From Anthonomus grandis grandis (taxonomy: Eukaryota; Arthropoda; Insecta; Coleoptera; Curculionidae), in contig NC_065557.1 in the NCBI RefSeq assembly GCF_022605725.1, forward strand, positions 22,323,256 to 22,387,255: a stretch of DNA of 64,000 nucleotides. Direction: 5' to 3'. A program made the position numbers and the translations under genes. Position 1 is the first letter of the stretch. Each line of letters starts with the position of its first letter. The notes under the pieces are model-generated. The model did not search any database, was not told the origin of the DNA, and saw nothing but the letters and a program-made list of their open reading frames with translations. Positions 10,920 to 22,615 of this stretch are shown piece after piece.

Positions 10920-12598
10920 ATCGGGTCAATAGGACCCGAAACATTAAAACTTTCGTCTGCCAGCTCGAGATGAGAAAACTGAGTGAAGCAATCTGTGGGT
11001 AAATCTGAAGAGGGAAGGTTTTCGCATATTTTTGGAATTATGGCAAAATCTAGAGAAAATTTGGGGTTTGTAAAACCTTTAGGCGTGAAGGTGCATGTGA
11101 CTTCATGAGAGACATTTGAGACAGTATCACCTAAGCCCTTAACAAACAGAGAAAGAGGTCGTTTGACTAGGCCCAAACGTTTACATAATTTGTTTGTAAT
11201 AAAATTCACTTGACTTGCGCTGTCCAACAAGATTCGCGCATTGATAAATTGACCCTGGGAATCCAGAACCCGAATCCGTGCCGTGGCCAATAAAACAGAG
11301 CTTTCAGTATTTTTGTATGATTTGATATTGGTCAAGGCAATAGGTTGAGATCTGTTTTCACAGTTTGTAGATTCCTGCTCAACGGCAGGTGGCTGAGAAG
11401 CTTCAAAGGAGTCATGGTGCAAAAGGGTATGATGAGGCTTGGAGCATTTTTCGCAGCGGCGACGAGATGAGCAATTAAACGAGTTATGTTTTAAACCTAA
11501 GCAATTGGTGCACCATTTATTAGTTTTTGCAATTTTATATCTTTCGTGGGAATTTTTACTTAAGAACTCTGAACATTTATAAATTGAGTGATTATTTTTG
11601 TGGCAAAAGTAACATGACGCAGCACTAACAACAAAAGTTCTCTTTGGCATTGCTGTTTGTTTTATATATTTAGAAGTACTAGGCTTTACATCTTTAAAAG
11701 AGCTTGAGACGGTATCTAATGCGATACACTGCTTCTTAAGAAAGTCTAATAAAATTTCAAAATGCTTGTGTTTATTTTGAATTTCGTCTAGAGATTTACC
11801 ACACTCAAGTTCGAACCTCGTGGCTGTGCTTGAATCAAGGCGATCAAATAGCATGTAAAATAAAACGAAATCCCATTGTGAGACAGGGTGACCCATATTT
11901 TCAATTGCAGTTAAGTGTTCAGTAAATGTATCTAATAGAGTTTGAAGAGATTTTGCATCATGCTCATCAGAAAGCTTCACAGTCTTTTCAATCTCACGCC
12001 AGTGACTAACCGAAATTAATCGATTATTTTCATATCTACCCTTTAATGTATTATAAGCTATGTTATAATTATTATCAGTTAAAGGAGTACACCGAACAAT
12101 GCTTAGGGGGGGTCCTTCTAAGGAATTTAAAAGATATGTAAATTTTTCTACATTGGAAAGACTTGAATTATTGTGAATAATAGAATCATAGAGGTCAATA
12201 AACGTCTTCCAATTTTTTATAGTGCCATTAAATTTTTTAAGTTCCAGCTTAGGTAATTTAACATGACTGGGGGTTGCCCTTTCTGCCCCTTGCTCAGTAT
12301 TATCAAACAATTCAGCGCAAGTTTCTTGGATTGAATAAAAATTTTCATCAAAATGTTTTCGAATAGCCTGTTGATTCGCCAAATCATCATCATCACCCTG
12401 AGCGACTATATTTAAAATGGAGGCGTGATGATTATTGAATTTAGTAACAATCCCTTCAAGGTGTTTGACCCGAATTTTTAACTGTGTATGAAGGCGTACA
12501 TTATTAATGGCATTTTCAGCAACTACTTTGATTTCTTCTAAGCGGCTAACAGCACTATCGCGTTGAGCAATAAGGCCTCTTAGCTTTTTATCAGCCAT
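10883..12598 (-). CDS. gag: BEL/Pao Gag and aspartic protease
   Basis: The frame is 571 codons and starts at ATG 12598 (MADKKLRGLIAQ). The first about 100 residues are charged and helical, probably coiled coil. A DUF1759-like capsid region follows (LPKLELKKFNGTIKNWKTF, about 120-290). Next come zinc-binding repeats (CYFCHKNNHSIYKC and WCTNCLGLKHNSFNC, about 330-400), likely for RNA binding. A DUF1758 aspartic protease follows, with the active-site motif ILLDSASQVNFI (about 455). The frame ends at 10883 after running off the protease end: reading one base back near 10930 (minus strand, at ATTGACCCGATG) restores the expected GGDVFGF continuation in the pol frame. This is either a single-base loss or a -1 shift. 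No canonical slippery heptamer is seen. Confidence 0.9.
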   Translation of the reverse strand: MADKKLRGLIAQRDSAVSRLEEIKVVAENAINNVRLHTQLKIRVKHLEGIVTKFNNHHASILNIVAQGDDDDLANQQAIRKHFDENFYSIQETCAELFDNTEQGAERATPSHVKLPKLELKKFNGTIKNWKTFIDLYDSIIHNNSSLSNVEKFTYLLNSLEGPPLSIVRCTPLTDNNYNIAYNTLKGRYENNRLISVSHWREIEKTVKLSDEHDAKSLQTLLDTFTEHLTAIENMGHPVSQWDFVLFYMLFDRLDSSTATRFELECGKSLDEIQNKHKHFEILLDFLKKQCIALDTVSSSFKDVKPSTSKYIKQTAMPKRTFVVSAASCYFCHKNNHSIYKCSEFLSKNSHERYKIAKTNKWCTNCLGLKHNSFNCSSRRRCEKCSKPHHTLLHHDSFEASQPPAVEQESTNCENRSQPIALTNIKSYKNTESSVLLATARIRVLDSQGQFINARILLDSASQVNFITNKLCKRLGLVKRPLSLFVKGLGDTVSNVSHEVTCTFTPKGFTNPKFSLDFAIIPKICENLPSSDLPTDCFTQFSHLELADESFNVSGPIDPMCWLEVMFLVFL

Positions 12599-13703
12599 AT
12601 TAACGAGAGCGAAAGAAGAAAAATTAAATTTGGATTAAAATATTTTAATCCGAGATAAAGCAATACTGAGCAAAAAACAAAGTTTTAGACAAAATGAGAA
12701 AGGGGGTTTATTATATTTCTTATTTTGATTAAACAGTAAAAATTGCTTAATAAGGTGAAATTAACCAAGCTACTTATACCTATTGATATAGAGCTATAAA
12801 CTCAGAGATTCAAAAAAATGGATTTATTCTTGTATATTTATTTTATACGTTAAGCGTGAAGGGTATAGTTGATTAAATTAGTTATAGAATTGTTCACGCA
12901 AGAGCAGAGATATAGAGAGATCAAGAGATATTAAAAGCATTAAAGAGAAGGAGAAATGGATGAGACCATATAAATGAAATTGTTTTGATACACTAAATTG
13001 CAACAAATTTCTGAAAAGGTATAGCAAATAGAGAGAAACTGTCACAATATATAATCAAAACAATTGAGGGAGTTATGCGAGATATTATGAGTAATATTAC
13101 AAATAATAACATATATAAAAGAAGAGAGGCAAATATCGCCTATGAGTATCACAAAGAGAGAAAGATAGAGAGAAGATTTGGTAAACCAGGGGGTTTAATA
13201 TTTGGGGTAATAAGATTAATTACCAAATCTTTTACCAAAAGTCAATAAAAAATTTTAATGTTTTATCAGCAATATTATTGTAAAGTAATATTACTAGACA
13301 AGCCAACAACGAAAACCAAATTATAAGTCCGGGCGTAGAGAGGAAATAATATTAAGTAAAGCCACCGAAACCGAGTTGATTTACTATTCCACTCTGTAAA
13401 AATATGATAAGAGACGGACGAGGGACCAGCGGCGCTGCAACTGACGCGAGACGCAATTATCGACGCGCTGAGACGCTAAATGTAAGGAGAGAGATAGATA
13501 GACGGTACTGTCCGAATGACTCGAGAATGGAATTTCTATAATTAACCAAAATTTTAAACAATTTTAACATGAGGTTTACCAATATAGCAATACCGAATAA
13601 TAATTTTGTATGCTCTTACACGTTTTGGATGTAATTTTTTGCTGAAATGTAGGTATGCAATCAAAATCCTAAATCCAAATCCGCGATCGAAGTGACCAAA
13701 AAA
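12599..13703 (-). other. BEL/Pao 5' leader, non-coding
   Basis: This 1.1 kb lies between the 5' LTR and the gag ATG, with no supportable frame. It is rich in AGAGA-type purine stretches (12900-13160 on the plus strand) and probably holds packaging signals, but none is recognisable. Confidence 0.6.
13681..13700 (-). promoter_or_regulatory. Candidate primer-binding site of the BEL/Pao element
   Basis: On the minus strand, a TGG trinucleotide followed by TCACTTCGATCGCGG begins a few bases inside the 5' LTR boundary. This is the expected place for a tRNA-primed start (complement of CCA-3'). The matching tRNA was not identified. Confidence 0.4.
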
Positions 13704-14249
13704 TGTAGGAGAAATATAAAAATAGTGGACTGTATCTTTAATTAATTAATGCATAAAAAATTAAGACGACGGCCAAGACAACTCCAACATAATTTGTGGC
13801 TCACCTTGCTGTCGCTTCTGTTCAGGACTGCTCCTCCAGGTTCACCTCCAAATATTTGCTGGGTTTGACGGTGTGCCGGCACTTATAATTTTTGAAATTC
13901 ACTCGCGTGTCTTTATATATCGAGAGCGACTTATTTGGTCAGTAGTTTATATACCAATGCTAATGCTGCCAGTTCCCATCAATCAGGATCGATGCAGTAC
14001 TGGACTAGAGGTGCGTGCGACTCTTCTCGGTCAAAATTAAGGCTGTCTTACATATGACGCGATGAAAAGCCGCGAATAATGATTTAGCAAGAAAAAAAAC
14101 TAAAGAAATTGTAGAATACAACTTTAGATATTAACAACGATCAGTACCACGACGAAGCAAAGCTCATGTTAATTATAATTATATGAATATTGACAATAAA
14201 AAAAGAATAAAAATAAATAAAGAAATGAGTCTTCCGATTTGACGGAACA
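13704..14249 (-). repeat. BEL/Pao 5' LTR
   Basis: 546 bp, TG...CA, nearly identical to 6799-7344. It should carry the promoter and polyadenylation signals of the element. No TATA motif could be assigned with confidence. Confidence 0.95.
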
Positions 14250-14254
14250 GCTGG

Positions 14255-15519
14255 TGATGGCCACTTTCAACAGCTAATCTAAACTATTTTTATTTTTGTT
14301 TACGTTTTGTTCTTTTAATTTAATGGTAGAATAATGTACGTATCCGTACAGAAATATAGAATAATCTACATTTCTGTACGGACGCTAGTAGTTAAACGAT
14401 TTTATGGCTCTGTAGCTCAAAAGTTAAAGAGTTTAAGACAACGTATTTTTTGAACTTTTCTTCTAAAAATCACCTAAAGATTAACACCCTTAAGGATCAG
14501 CATCTGATTTTGTAACACCCTGTATATAATACCATTTTAATTTTTTTTCTATCCTTTAGTACAAATTGTCGTATGACTTAGGAGTAAAAAAATTATTGAG
14601 TAAATCGGTCATAAAGAATCGCTGAAAAATATTTTCAACTTCTAAAAATAACCACCATCAGAGGACGTAACTGCGATCCTGAATTTTAAAATTGCATTTG
14701 GTTTAGTTTTCTTATAATAATTAAACATTTTTAAAGAGAACCAGTTTATCTAACATTTTTGTAAAAAAGAAATCAGTTATTTCAGAAATACAGATGGTGG
14801 TGGGCTTTCAATTCTTTTTGCAATAACCTGCTTTAACTTTTTAAAAGTTTGACTCATTTTAGAAAATTTGAAATATTGTTAAAGAGCATTCCTTGGACAT
14901 AATAATAGACCAAAATATAGTTAATTTACTCGAATCCTTCTCTAGTTTTGACCCAAAATCCTAAAAAAATTAAGCGGAATGATATGATTTTTTCTTTATG
15001 CAAAAAGTATCCAAATACCATCCAAAGTTTTCAACCGTTTTTCAAAATCTCGTTCCTAACCTCAAATATTGGAAAAATTAGATTAATGGATCTTTGAAGA
15101 CCAAGGAACGCGTGTTGAATTTCCTAAAACTAATAAAAATTTAGCTACAAAACGAATAAGATGTTGAAGAGGCAACTATTGTGAGTGAGTCTATAAATCT
15201 ACGAAAAATATAAATCATAAAAAAATTTATATGATTAGAACATTCATCTTGCTCCGAAGAGACTAAAGCATCCTGAACTTATATCACTTTAATATTATAG
15301 GTATAATCGAGGATATATTATAGTAAACTGAATTCTTTTTATGATATATTCTGAAGAAGAAACGTTTTTTCATAAACCTTATGAAAAAAAAGAAAGTGAT
15401 CTAATGGAGACCCAGGTGTTCAAAATGGCCTCCGTTATTTTGGATGCACATTTGTAGACGCTAAGAAGTTGAAAGAATTTCTACCAACAAGTAAAGAATT
15501 TTAACCAACACGAAAATCA
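14255..15519. other. AT-rich DNA with a perfect hairpin and a mariner-end motif, no gene
   Basis: Positions 14343-14355 and 14370-14382 form a 13-bp perfect inverted repeat (TCCGTACAGAAAT) around a 14-base loop. At about 14514-14524 an ACACCCTGTATA motif looks like the right end of a CAGGGTG-type DNA transposon; no matching left end was found nearby. Nothing else is supported. Confidence 0.5.
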
Positions 15520-17062
15520 GTGTACAACAAACAATGCCGGTTTGTCTGACCATGAGGTAATAGTGGGATTAGTAAAGCTTAATAGTGCAGCTAATGAGAA
15601 TAAGTTTGGACGCGATAGACTTTATACTAGAGCTAATTTCCGCAAATTCACTTTGCTTTGCAATATGTCAAGTTGGAATAATGTATTGACTACTGTTAAC
15701 CCACGGCATAGCTTTCATCAAATAGTATTAAACAGTTTTAACACTGCCTTTCCTGTTGTCAATATTAAAAAACGAAATAGAAAACCTTGGTATACTAAGG
15801 GTTTACGATTATCTGGGAAAAATATGCGCTCCCTTTTTTACATTAAGAAATACGCTATGAACAATACAACATTATTATAACAGATACCGCAAGATTTACA
15901 GAAACTCAATCAAAATGGCTAAGTGGACCTACTTTCAAAGGAGGATAAATAATTCCTCCAACAGAGCAAAAGAGTCTTGGATGATTTTAAATGAGCTAAG
16001 GGGCAAAAATAATGTCTTGGTTATTCCAAGTACCTTAGATTCCAATGTCCTCAATTCCTTTTACTGTGATATTGCTAGTAACCTTGCAGCCAATCTCTCA
16101 CAAAAAATATATCCCAGGAACTATCTCAGCAATGTGGTAGTAGCCGAATCTTTCTTTTTTGCCCCTAAAAGTGTAGAAGAGCTTAAACAGTTAATGGTTA
16201 ATATTAAGAATAAGAGTTCATCTGGTTGGGATGGGCTTTCTCTTAAAATATTTTCTGCTTTACCTCTTGTTGCTTTGCAAGTCTTGGCCGAGTCAATTAA
16301 CTTTTCATTTATGTCTGGATTTTTCCCAGAGTGCTTAAAAAGAGCAATGAATGTTCCTCTTTACAAGGGTGGCGATCGCGACTGTCCTTATAACTTTAGA
16401 CCTATAGCGTTATTGCCTACTTTAGCCAAGATAGTGGAATGGCTCGTTAAGGTGAGGATGGTTTCATTTTTAAATTGGTTTGGCCTATTGAGTCTTCAGC
16501 AGTTTGGCTTTCGTGAGTCTGTGAGCACAAATGAAGCTATCTTTAGCTTTCTAGAGCATTTGTATAACCGACTGAATGTTGGTGAAGTTGCAGCAGTGGT
16601 ATTCTGTGACTTGTCCAAGGCATTTGACTGCGTGAGTGAGTCACAGAGTGCTGCTGATGAAACTGGAGCTCTATGGTTTCAGAGGAACTGCCCTTGAGTG
16701 GTTTCGTTCCTACTTATCAAATCGTGTCCAGGCTGTCAAATTTAATGGTGGTATCTGTAAGGAACTTAATATAAATGTGGGTGTTCCGCAAGGATCAGTA
16801 CTTTACTTTTTCTCATTTATGTGAACGATCTGCCACAACTGCAGGTAACTGGCAAATTTACATTGTTTGCCGATGATACCACCATCCTCTGGCACGACTC
16901 TGATGTTTCTCAAATGGAGGCCAATATACGTGCAGATTTGTTAAAAATAAAAGACTGGTGTGATGCAATTTTTTTTGACATTTAATGTTTCCAAAACAAA
17001 TATCCTTAATTTTAAATGTAATACAAATGATATATGTTTAATTAATGAAGTTTTAATAATGA
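15520..17062 (+). pseudogene. Broken Jockey/CR1-type LINE: endonuclease end and reverse transcriptase
   Basis: Three frames form one damaged ORF2. 15542-15880 covers the end of the endonuclease region (LSDHEVIVG) into the linker. 15915-16697 covers the RT N-terminal half, with FRPIALLPTLAKIVEWLV, QFGFRESVSTNEAI and CDLSKAFDCV. The frame then shifts near 16635 into 16636-16824 (YGFRGTALEWFRSYLSNRVQ, VGVPQGSVL). A further shift near 16805 leads into the catalytic segment FADDTTIL (about 16870). Homology stops near 17060, so the 3' end is missing. Both ends are lost, with no tail or target duplication. RT motifs are clear; the exact clade (Jockey or CR1) is less certain. Confidence 0.85.
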
Positions 17063-17857
17063 AGTAATAATGAAATTTAAACATTTTTATATAATTTTGA
17101 TGTTACAGTTGTATTTTATTTAAACTTGGATATAGTATACCTATTTGGGTTTTTAAAATCATTTTTTAAACTAACGATAAGAATTCTGAAATGAATATTA
17201 TAGTGTGTTAATAAGGTCAGGATGCGTTTAATCCCATTAGGGCAACATGAATGCTCTGATGATATAATTTTTTCAATGATTTATCTTTTTAATGACTCAA
17301 AATTGCTTTTTCAAAATGTTTTTTTGTTGTTTTTTTTTTAGAATTTTGAATCATGGTGGTCATACGTCCCCTGGTGGTCATTTGGAACTTAAAAAGATTT
17401 TCTATTGATTCTTCATGACTATTTAACCCAATAATTTTTTTATCCCTAAATCATATGATAAACAGTTCCCGAGATATGGCTGAGAAACACTCTTATTGGA
17501 TCGCCCAGTATAACCGCTAAAACAAAAAAAATACAATTTTATAAGTTATATACAATTTTAAAAATCTTTTATTGTTTTAATTTTTTCAGTTTAAATAAAA
17601 GAGAAAAACATAAATCTGCATAAATCAATCAATCCAAATATCTGCTATAACTTAGTTAGCGAAAATGTCTAGAAATAATGAATATTTTATTTACGCCAAA
17701 CTTTGGTATGTCAAATGGCTACCCCATGGTGTGATACATTATTCTAAAGGGCATTTATTAGGCTATCAATGATTGTAAAAAAAAATAAAATTGATTGACC
17801 AAGAAGCAATTAAAGTGTAAATCAGTAGGGTAGAAAAACAAATTTAATTATTTTAAC
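17063..17857. other. AT-rich DNA, no gene
   Basis: No frame is supported. The segment ending about 17513 (GATCGCCCAGTATA) looks like a terminal repeat of a DNA transposon (the reverse complement starts TATACTGGGCGATC), but no partner end was found. Confidence 0.4.
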
Positions 17858-17925
17858 AAATTTATTTTATTAAATGTTCAAAATGCGCGCCGTTATTAGC
17901 AAGACAATAAAAAGGCCTATTTTCA
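17858..17925 (-). pseudogene. Terminal scrap of a DUF4817-type transposase
   Basis: The minus strand reads PFYCLANNGAHFEHLIK followed by a stop. This matches the C-terminal signature of the transposase at 53.4 kb (GLCQQVNGAHFENLIQ). No other part of the gene is recognisable nearby. Confidence 0.6.
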
Positions 17926-20373
17926 ATTTTTCATTTTGAAATGAAAGCACTGTATAATAAATTATTTTACAAGGCAAAATAAAATAATAAGAGTATCATA
18001 ATTTCATGCAGCATTGCACTTGACTATGCCCTATTTTACAGTTTGACTTAATTTAAAGATATTTATATTATCTGTTAGTAGTTTAAGGCATAGAATAAAA
18101 CATTAAACCACATATTTAAGATTGGACAAATTTGTAACTGATAAACAAATTTAAATTAAAATGCAAATCCATCATTATAGATTTTTGGGATAAAGAACAT
18201 ATATGTAATTAAAAATATTCATAAACAGCATTTGTTATCATGGAACAATTTAATATATTAATTAAATTTTTAATTGAAAAAACAACACTAAAAAATGTCT
18301 TGCTTTTACAGTGTCCTATTTTTCAAAGAAACTCAATGCATAATAGTGCACCACTTAAGAAGGTTTTATCATTTATTTCTTTTCAAACTACTTTATTTTT
18401 ATTAGTTATTTTTCTTTAAGAAATCTATATCACAGATAAAATATAACCAAATGAGAAAGAGGCGATTTGACAATTCAAGTTGCTTTGACCTTGTTTTTTT
18501 GACTTTGCACTCCTTGAACCAATGCATTTACAGATTCAAATTGTCTTATGAAAAAGATTGCAAGCACCAATTTTAAAAATATTTATATATGTATGTAATA
18601 AATTAAAGAGTGATTGAAAATTATGGAACTTTAAACATAATGAAAAATATCAAATTTTATCCAAGTACAATAATTGTCCTACAGTTTTTAAATATGAAGA
18701 AAAATTTTATAATAAATAAAATATTAAAAAAAAGGAATTATAGCCATCATTTTTTAAGTTCAACTATTTAAACGGTTTTGTTTTTTTTAATTGTCGTGCT
18801 CTGCGTTCCTATTTTCAATGAATATGAACAATTCTTTTTGGAAACTAATGATGCTCAATTAGCTTCTAAATGTATTCTTTCTATTATTATGCGAAACAAA
18901 AATTTACTCAGTTTAAGCACGCTTTTGGATGCGTAGCTTACATTAAATTTAATTTAGGGGTATGAACCACATTGTCAGCAAAGGGGGAGGGGATGGGTCG
19001 CCGAAAAACCACGGTCAGTTACGTATGGGAGGGGGGGGGGTGTCTTGGCCTGAGCTACGTGGTTTTATTTTTTACTTTTTTTTTTTGGAGAATAAATATT
19101 GTTCCTTCGCAGCCAATACAGGTTTATGAAGTCATTTTATTCTAGTTCAAAAAGTCTGCGCAACAATCATAAATTTTCTAGTGAAAATGCAACAAAAAAT
19201 ATCACTATATAAACCGATAAGTGCTAGATTATAAATGGTTTAACATTCTTAATTTTTTATTTGTTTTTGCACTTTGTTAGTGTTTCTTAAACTGCCATTT
19301 GCATATTTTAAAGTATAAAATATCGTTAAACTAACTACCTAATTACATATACTTTGGAAAACTGTATGCGTGTAACCTACTTTATTTTTAAATTTTGTAA
19401 TTAAAAATGTTAAATAAAATTTGTAATTCGCATATGCGAATGACAGCTTTGAGTTTTTGAGCAATATAAGTTGGTCGTGAGTTTGGCATAAATTGTTTAA
19501 AGGAGATGCTTATATTGTGAGCGCCATCTAGTTTTGTCGGAATTAAGTTCTTCAGACATTTTTAACTGGCAAAAGTTTGCTGTGAATAGAGGGTCAAATG
19601 AAATATAACACTCAGTTGAGCATAGAATAATGCTTCAATCAGTATTAATAAGTAGTAATTTTTTAATATTCACACATTACTGTTATAAAAATAAACAATC
19701 ACCAATAAACAAACATAAGTCCGAAATTAAAAATATTTTAAAATATTAGGTCTTCATTACAATAATTTCGAATCAAATTATTAGAGTTAGAACTTCAAGT
19801 TAGATTTTTGTCTAACGTGACTCCTCTACGCCGGTTTATACATATTTGAAACAACTCAATTCCCTTATCTGTAGCTCGGAACAACTTAACGATTCTATTT
19901 TTATAAATGTCATAAAAAAACGAGACAAGATAATCCTTCGAAAAAAAAAGTTTAGAAAAAAAAAGCTTGTTATTAAAGAACTGGGTTTCACAGTTTTGTC
20001 AGGCGATTTTATCAACTCCAAATAAAATGTTTGTTTTTTGGTTATTAGTATTAGGCAAACATATTCGTTATATTTCACTTTTCATACAAATAAGTTTTGG
20101 TTTATTTTTAACTGTTAGTTTAGTTTTTACAAATCAAGTTAATAATTTTATGTAACTTTAAACATTTATTGCATCGATGGACCTCTATATTACCGTACTA
20201 AAGAAATATTTTTTAATTTTGAATTTATAAATTATTATTAATTTTCAAAATCAAATCAATTCTCAAAAAAGGCCAGGAAATAGCAAAATTAGAAATACCT
20301 TAAGATATATCGGAGTTATATTAATTTTGAGTAAGAATTATATGAGTGATTCCATAACATATTTAATTTTATG
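17926..20373. other. Long AT-rich segment without a gene; isolated G-rich patch at 18955-19050
   Basis: No coding region is supported; the short frames at 19836-20155 are low-complexity and lack homology. Within 18955-19050 the plus strand carries several G-runs (a run of five, four, three, and later one of ten), standing out from the AT-rich surroundings. They are followed by CTACGTGG, which also occurs nearby in inverted form. Confidence 0.5.
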
Positions 20374-20375
20374 TA

Positions 20376-22613
20376 CAGGGTGGTGCGATTTCGACTGTTT
20401 TAACAAAAAAAAATTGACTTAGATGTTCTGAGCTCGAATTTTGTAAAAAAAAATTTATCAAAATTCTACTATGTCAAACTGTTTGGCCGCTAGGAGGCGT
20501 TTCTTGAATTTGGTCCATTTCGGTAATTAGCCTCAACTTTTTTGCTATTAAAGATAATTGACTTCTGAAAACACTTTCTCAAAGTATTTTTTAATGATAA
20601 ATATTTTTATGTTATATATTTTTATACAGGGTGTTTCATAAAGTTGATATTCCAAAAAAAAATTTTTTTCTTATGGAACACATATTATTTATTTATAAAT
20701 TCTTGAAGCCCTTGAAATCCTCTTTTTAAAAATATATAATACCATATATCTCATTTTAGCTGTTTCCGTCTTTTAATTTTTATAGAAGTAGGATATGGAA
20801 AAATTTACTTCATTTAGATTATAAACTTAATATTTTTCGACATATTATACAAAAATAAAGCAATTAACAATAATTTCTAGGCATATTTACAGAGTCTAAT
20901 AATAATTATAAACTAATATTACAAACTAGAACAATTTTTTTCAAAGTAGGTGTTCAAACTGAACACCTCTTTCTCGAATACATAATAAACACCTTTTTCT
21001 AACTAATTTACAAGCGTTTATAAGCTCAAGAGGTCTAATAGCACGAAAAGCTTGCCTAGTCGCTACTTGCAACTCTTTCCGTGTTTCGATAGTTCTTCCT
21101 TTAAAAACTAAATCCTTCAATCTCCCCCATAAAAAAAAATCTAACGACGTTAGGTCGCAAGACCTAGCAGGCCACAATATAGGTCCCCTAGTACCAATCC
21201 AATGATCTCGAAATTCCTGATTTAAAAAATCAGTCGTAATTCGTGCGTTGTGCGAAGGACAACCGTCTTGCTGATAATACGTGTTTCAAACTCTCGCTAA
21301 TGATAAATTTTCCAAAAATGGTGCAACATATGTCTGTAAAATATTTACATAATCTTGGGCAGTCAAAATTTTATTAAAAAAATGAGGACCCAAAAATTTA
21401 CCTCGAAAAATTCCAACCCAAATATTGAAGCCCAGCCGTCCCTGTCTGTTCGCGCGTACTACAACATGTGGGTTTTCTGTAGTCCAGTAATAGGAATTAT
21501 ACCTATTATATATTCCTGAAGTGTCTATTCGGCTTTCGTCTGTCCCAATAATGTTATTATATGGAAGTTCTCGTCCAATCTGCACTTATTGACATACCAA
21601 TCACAAAATGCAATTCTTCTCTGAAAGTCGCCATCCTGAAGGTGATGAACTTTCCTAACCCTGTTAAATTTGTGCTTTTTAAGTGTTTTTAAAACTCTGG
21701 TTTTCTCAACACCTATTTCCTCTGCTACTGCTCGATGAGACTTGTTAGGATGATCTAAAACCTCACCTATTATATTAAGTTCCTAAATTTCAGCTTCAAC
21801 ATCAACAGCATAAGTTTTGGGCCTTGGCTTTTTAAAACTTCCGTGCTTCATAAGATTTAATTTTAACACTGGAAATATTCTTTTATCTGGTTGACGACGT
21901 TTAGGAAAGGCATTTAAATATAATGCACTGGCTGCCTCTGAATTTTCATTAGACAGAAAATAGCACTTTAACATGTCAACTTTTTCGTAATTTTCATATT
22001 TTTTTTAATTCTCTAAATATTTGAGCACTATATAGCTCTAAATACAGTAAATTCAAATATGTTACTGACAGAAGAAATAAACAATTTTCTATCTGGCTGT
22101 CACATATCACATTTGCTGTTTTTTACCAAAGCCTACTTCTATAAAAATTTAAAAACTTGGAAAATGGAAAAATGACAATGTAATATCGGAAATATCAGAA
22201 AGAGCTAAAATGAGATATATGGTGTTATATATTTTTGAAAAGAGGATTTCAAGAGCTCTAAGAATTTATAAAAAAATTATGTGTTCCAAAAGAAAAAAAA
22301 AATTTTTGGAATATCAACTTTATAAAACATCCTGTATAAAAAGGTATAACATAAAAATATTAATCATTAAAAAGTACTTTGAGAAAGTGTTTTCAGAAGT
22401 CCACTATCTTTAATAGCAAAAATGTTATGGCTAATTACCGAAATCGACCAAATTCAAGAAACCCTAACGGCCAAACAGTTTGACATAGTAAAATTTTGAT
22501 AACTTAAATTTTTTTTTTACAAAATATGAGCTCATGACATATAAGTCAATTTTTTTCTATCTGTTCGGAAAATACAAGTTTTCTGTTAAAACAGTCGAAA
22601 TCGCACAACCCTG
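20376..22613 (-). mobile_element. DUF4817-type DNA transposon with about 400-bp inverted repeats
   Basis: The ends CAGGGTGGTGCG (20376) and CGCACAACCCTG (to 22613) are near-perfect inverted copies, each flanked by TA (20374-20375 and 22614-22615), as expected for Tc1/mariner-type insertion. The inverted similarity continues inward for about 400 bp (about 20376-20800 against about 22130-22613). Inside each repeat is a second terminus-like motif: TATACAGGGTGTTTC at about 20624 and its mirror CATCCTGTATA at about 22328. So the structure is either one element with repeated end motifs or an element nested in the middle of a palindromic one. The transposase inside is on the minus strand and is broken. 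Confidence 0.85.
20941..21990 (-). pseudogene. Broken DUF4817-type DDE transposase
   Basis: Minus-strand order: N-terminal HTH part 21974-21783 (AASALYLNAFPKRRQPDKRI, FKKPRPKTY); second HTH around 21780-21600 in another frame (HRAVAEEIGVEKTRVL, HHLQDGDFQRRIAFCDWY); catalytic part 21585-21286 (GTDESRIDTSGIYNRYNSYY, first Asp; GFNIWVGI); an in-frame TGA at 21283; then YYQQDGCPSHN with the second Asp; and 21177-20941 with WPARSCDLTSLDFFLWGRLK for the last acidic-residue region and a C-terminus ending RGVQFEHLL. At least two frameshifts and one stop make it non-functional. All three catalytic regions remain recognisable. Confidence 0.85.
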
Positions 22614-22615
22614 TA

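Larger units (their letters stand above)
6799..14249 (-). mobile_element. Nearly complete BEL/Pao LTR retrotransposon
   Basis: The element is 7,451 bp. It is bounded by two 546-bp direct LTRs (6799-7344 and 13704-14249) that begin TG and end CA, and flanked by a perfect 5-bp duplication GCTGG (6794-6798 and 14250-14254). Transcription runs on the minus strand, so the right LTR is the 5' one. Order on the minus strand: LTR, about 1.1-kb leader, gag-protease frame, RT-RNase H-integrase frame, purine tract, LTR. I count about five differences between the LTRs, so the insertion is recent. The only obvious lesion in the coding part is the frame change at the protease/RT junction near 10930. No env frame is present. 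Confidence 0.95.

Noticed and set aside
19836..20155. Frames of 80 and 62 codons on opposite strands
   Set aside because: Phe/Leu/Lys-rich, low-complexity, overlapping each other, no start context or domain.
22210..22413. 67-codon plus-strand frame
   Set aside because: Falls wholly in the right inverted repeat of the 20.4-22.6 kb transposon.
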